Shown piece by piece: positions 22,084 through 23,975 of a DNA stretch of 23,975 nt. Under the pieces are notes generated by a model. The model was given only the letters and a program-made list of their open reading frames with translations. It ran no database searches and was not told the DNA's origin. Numbering within the stretch: position 1 is the first letter of the stretch; each line of letters begins with the position of its first letter. Both the position numbers and the translations under genes were made by a program. Source of the stretch: DASWNP01 sp036399175 (GTDB lineage: Bacteria > Acidobacteriota > Blastocatellia > Pyrinomonadales > Pyrinomonadaceae); assembly GCA_036399175.1 (NCBI GenBank), contig DASWNP010000007.1:1-23975 (forward strand), written 5' to 3'.

Positions 22084-23186
22084 CAAGCGTTCGTGGCCTC
22101 GATTAACTCACGGAGCTTTCTGAGAGCCGCGCGGTCGCTGATGCTCGCTTCGGCGAGTCGCGTCGCTTCGAGCAGGCTCTCTGCCGCGCCGCCGACGTAG
22201 AGCGCCGCCGCCGCGTTGGCGAGGATGAGCGAGCGAGCGGCGTCGTGCCGCGCGCCTTCGAGCACTTCTCGAATGATGCGCGCGTTCATCTCCGCATCGC
22301 CGCCGCGCAAAGCTTCGAGCGACGCACGACCGAGGCCGAAATCCTCCGGCTCAATCTCAAACACTTTGACGCCGCCCTCGCGCGCTTCGGCGACCAGAGT
22401 CTTTCCCGAGAGCGTCACTTCGTCGAGGCCGTCCGAGCCGTGCACGACCCATGCGTGTTCAGTCCCAAGCTCGACGAGCGTGCGCGCCAGTGGCTCGACG
22501 AGCGCCTCGTGCCAGACGCCGATTATCTGTCGCGTCGCGCCGGCCGGATTCGTCAGAGGGCCGAGCAGGTTGAAGGTCGTATGCACGCCAAGCTCGCGCC
22601 TGACGCTTGCGACGCGCGCCGTCGCGCCGTGATAGAGCGGCGCGAACATGAAGCAGATGCCCAGCTCGTTCAGGCAACGCTCGGAGACCGACGGCTCGCA
22701 ACCGACGCCGACGCCGAGCGCCGCGAGCACGTCGGCGCTGCCCGAACGACTCGTCGCCGCGCGGCTGCCGTGCTTCGCTACCGCGAGCCCCGCACCGGCG
22801 ACGACGAAGGCGGCGGCGGTCGAGACGTTGAAAGTCTTCGCGCTGCTTGAGCCTGTGCCCGCCGTGTCGATGAAGCGTTCGTGGCGGGCGGCGAGACGAA
22901 CGGCGCGGGCGCGCATCGCGGAAGCCATCCCCGCAAGCTCTTCGACCGTCTCGCCCTTGACGGCCAGCGCCACCAGTGCGGCGGCAATCTGCGCGTCGGT
23001 GGCTGCTCCATCAAGAAGCGCATCCAGGAGCGACGCTGCTTCCTCCCGGCGCAAATCCTCACCGCGCATCAGGCGCAGCATCAGAGCGCGCAAAGACGCC
23101 CCTTCAGCCCCCGCCTCGTCGCGCCGCGAGGGCGTCGGCAGCAGCCAGCGTGGCCGCGCGTCGCGTTCGTCGCTTGTGTCTTTCAT
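22083..23186 (-). CDS. trpD: Anthranilate phosphoribosyltransferase
   Basis: 367 aa from the ATG at 23186; an in-frame TTG at 23201 would translate tandem-repeat sequence. The first 30 residues are Arg-rich and extra to the family. The fold is clear: the RLMRGEDLRREEAASLLDALLDGAATDAQIAAALVAL helical lobe (split at its usual positions), then the PRPP region. The usual GTGGDG loop reads GTGSSSAKTFN (110-120) and KHGNR reads KHGSR; SGSADVL follows normally. It joins PRPP to anthranilate. The start codon lies 4 nt after a GCTGAAN heptamer array and lacks a strong SD. Its end is coupled to trpC. Confidence 0.95.
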   Translation of the reverse strand: MKDTSDERDARPRWLLPTPSRRDEAGAEGASLRALMLRLMRGEDLRREEAASLLDALLDGAATDAQIAAALVALAVKGETVEELAGMASAMRARAVRLAARHERFIDTAGTGSSSAKTFNVSTAAAFVVAGAGLAVAKHGSRAATSRSGSADVLAALGVGVGCEPSVSERCLNELGICFMFAPLYHGATARVASVRRELGVHTTFNLLGPLTNPAGATRQIIGVWHEALVEPLARTLVELGTEHAWVVHGSDGLDEVTLSGKTLVAEAREGGVKVFEIEPEDFGLGRASLEALRGGDAEMNARIIREVLEGARHDAARSLILANAAAALYVGGAAESLLEATRLAEASISDRAALRKLRELIEATNA

Positions 23187-23190
23187 AAAA

Positions 23191-23330
23191 GCTTTCAGCA
23201 ATCAGCTTTCAGCGTTCAGCCAGGCCTTTTGAATGTCGCAGCCAGTTGACGGCTTTCGATGCATGCGGGTTTCCAATGCGGACAATGCTCTTCCCTTCCG
23301 GCTGAAAGCTGAAAGCTGACAAGCTGACTG
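23191..23330. repeat. Two inverted arrays of a 7-bp repeat in the trpG-trpD gap
   Basis: On the plus strand 23191-23221 reads GCTTTCA, GCAATCA, GCTTTCA, GCGTTCA. At 23301-23329 the same unit occurs in reverse orientation: GCTGAAA, GCTGAAA, GCTGACAA, GCTGACT. The arrays flank about 80 nt of plain sequence and could pair as a long imperfect stem in the trp mRNA. Confidence 0.8.
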
Positions 23331-23336
23331 CTCTCT

Positions 23337-23903
23337 TCACATCTTCAGAAAATTGGCGAGCAGCCGTTTGCCTTCGGTTGTCAGGATTGATTCGGGATGA
23401 AACTGTACGCCTTCGACCTTCAGGGTGCGATGGCGCAAGCCCATGATGACGCCGTCGGGCGTCGTCGCCGAAATCTCCAGGCTCGCGGGCAGGCTCTCGC
23501 GCTCGACGACGAGCGAATGATAGCGTGCGGCCTTGAAGCGATATTCGAGGCCGTCGAAAATCGTTTTGCCGTCGTGACAAATCTCCGCTGCTTTGCCGTG
23601 AACGGGTTCGGGCGCACGCACGACCCGACCGCCGAAAACCTGTCCGATGGCCTGATGTCCGAGACAGACGCCGAGCAGGGGCACGCGCCCCGCGAAGCGT
23701 TCAATCACTGCGAGCGTGATGCCCGCCTCGTCAGGCGTTCCCGGCCCGGGCGAAATCAGAATCTTGTCGGGGCGCAAGCTCTGCTCCACCTCTTCGAGCG
23801 TCAGCTCGTCGTTACGGCGCACCGACATCACCGCGCCAAGCTCGCCGAGATACTGCACGAGGTTATAAGTGAACGAATCGTAGTTGTCGATAACCAGAAT
23901 CAT
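23337..23903 (-). CDS. trpG: Anthranilate synthase glutamine amidotransferase component
   Basis: 188 aa, the normal length of a stand-alone TrpG/PabA. Class I amidotransferase triad: C80 in LLGVCLGHQAIG, and H169 and E171 in VQFHPESILT. The oxyanion loop SPGPGTPDEAG (51-61) is present. It releases ammonia from glutamine for TrpE (or PabB); trpE would be expected just beyond the right edge. The ATG at 23903 lies 5 nt after a heptamer array, and no Shine-Dalgarno can be seen. It is the first gene of the trp cluster in this window; 133 nt separate its stop from the repeat-bordered start region of trpD. Confidence 0.97.
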   Translation of the reverse strand: MILVIDNYDSFTYNLVQYLGELGAVMSVRRNDELTLEEVEQSLRPDKILISPGPGTPDEAGITLAVIERFAGRVPLLGVCLGHQAIGQVFGGRVVRAPEPVHGKAAEICHDGKTIFDGLEYRFKAARYHSLVVERESLPASLEISATTPDGVIMGLRHRTLKVEGVQFHPESILTTEGKRLLANFLKM

Positions 23904-23908
23904 TATAA

Positions 23909-23954
23909 AGTCTGGAGTCTAGAGTCTAGAGTCTGGAGTCTGGAGTCTGGAGTC
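23909..23954. repeat. 7-bp tandem repeat array upstream of trpG
   Basis: Six heptamers AGTCTGG/AGTCTAG plus a partial unit AGTC, contiguous and in register, ending 5 nt before the trpG start codon (in minus-strand direction). Confidence 0.92.
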
Positions 23955-23975
23955 AAAGACAAATGCTTTTAGTTT

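Noticed and set aside
23187..23336. trp attenuator with Trp-rich leader peptide
   Set aside because: No short ORF with Trp codons followed by alternative hairpins; the structure here comes from heptamer arrays and lies inside the cluster.

Overview
This is a 24-kb piece of a GC-rich bacterial chromosome. Every confident protein gene lies on the minus strand. The RecA, the trp gene set with its TrpD sequence style, and the many PD40/S9 peptidase, ECF sigma and FkbM genes suggest Acidobacteriota, possibly Blastocatellia. That placement is inference from sequence feel; no rRNA is present to settle it.

Layout, left to right (transcription runs right to left). 1-1347: an ECF sigma factor followed by a membrane anti-sigma-like protein that runs off the window. 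1562-3441: an AT-richer accessory unit with a strong-SD signal-peptide ORF, a larger protein in the +1 frame that ends in a hydrophobic four-Cys tail, a small membrane protein, and a clear terminator. The first two ORFs look like one frameshifted gene. 3442-6400: a two-gene unit of a membrane-anchored protein and a large SPFH/flotillin-like protein carrying a triplicated module. 6596-9365: PilZ protein, isoprenoid-synthase-like protein, GNAT acetyltransferase and FkbM methyltransferase. 9872-11203: a DUF2975-type membrane protein, a small Cro/CI repressor and another membrane protein behind an operator-like dyad.

11280-12445 is the most unusual intergenic region. On the plus strand it holds a fragment of an AraC-family regulator cut off at a 228-bp palindromic element. 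Next come tRNA-Phe (minus strand) with its own promoter and terminator, and a divergent near-consensus promoter. That promoter drives what looks like an unannotated structured small RNA of about 145 nt ending in an intrinsic terminator.

12446-15153: an SsnA/MtaD-type amidohydrolase and recA, the latter with a promoter overlapped by a LexA-box-like palindrome. 15248-23954: a trp cluster read trpG-trpD-trpC-trpF, then a receiver-GGDEF protein and a secreted S9 peptidase, then trpB-trpA and a bidirectional terminator. trpD/trpC/trpF are translationally coupled by 1-4 nt overlaps. The looser junctions carry short tandem arrays of 7-9 bp, two of which sit directly against the trpG and trpD start codons.

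c-di-GMP signalling appears twice: a GGDEF synthase inside the trp cluster and a PilZ-type receptor next to the isoprenoid-synthase-like gene. No CRISPR array, intact transposase or rRNA was found.
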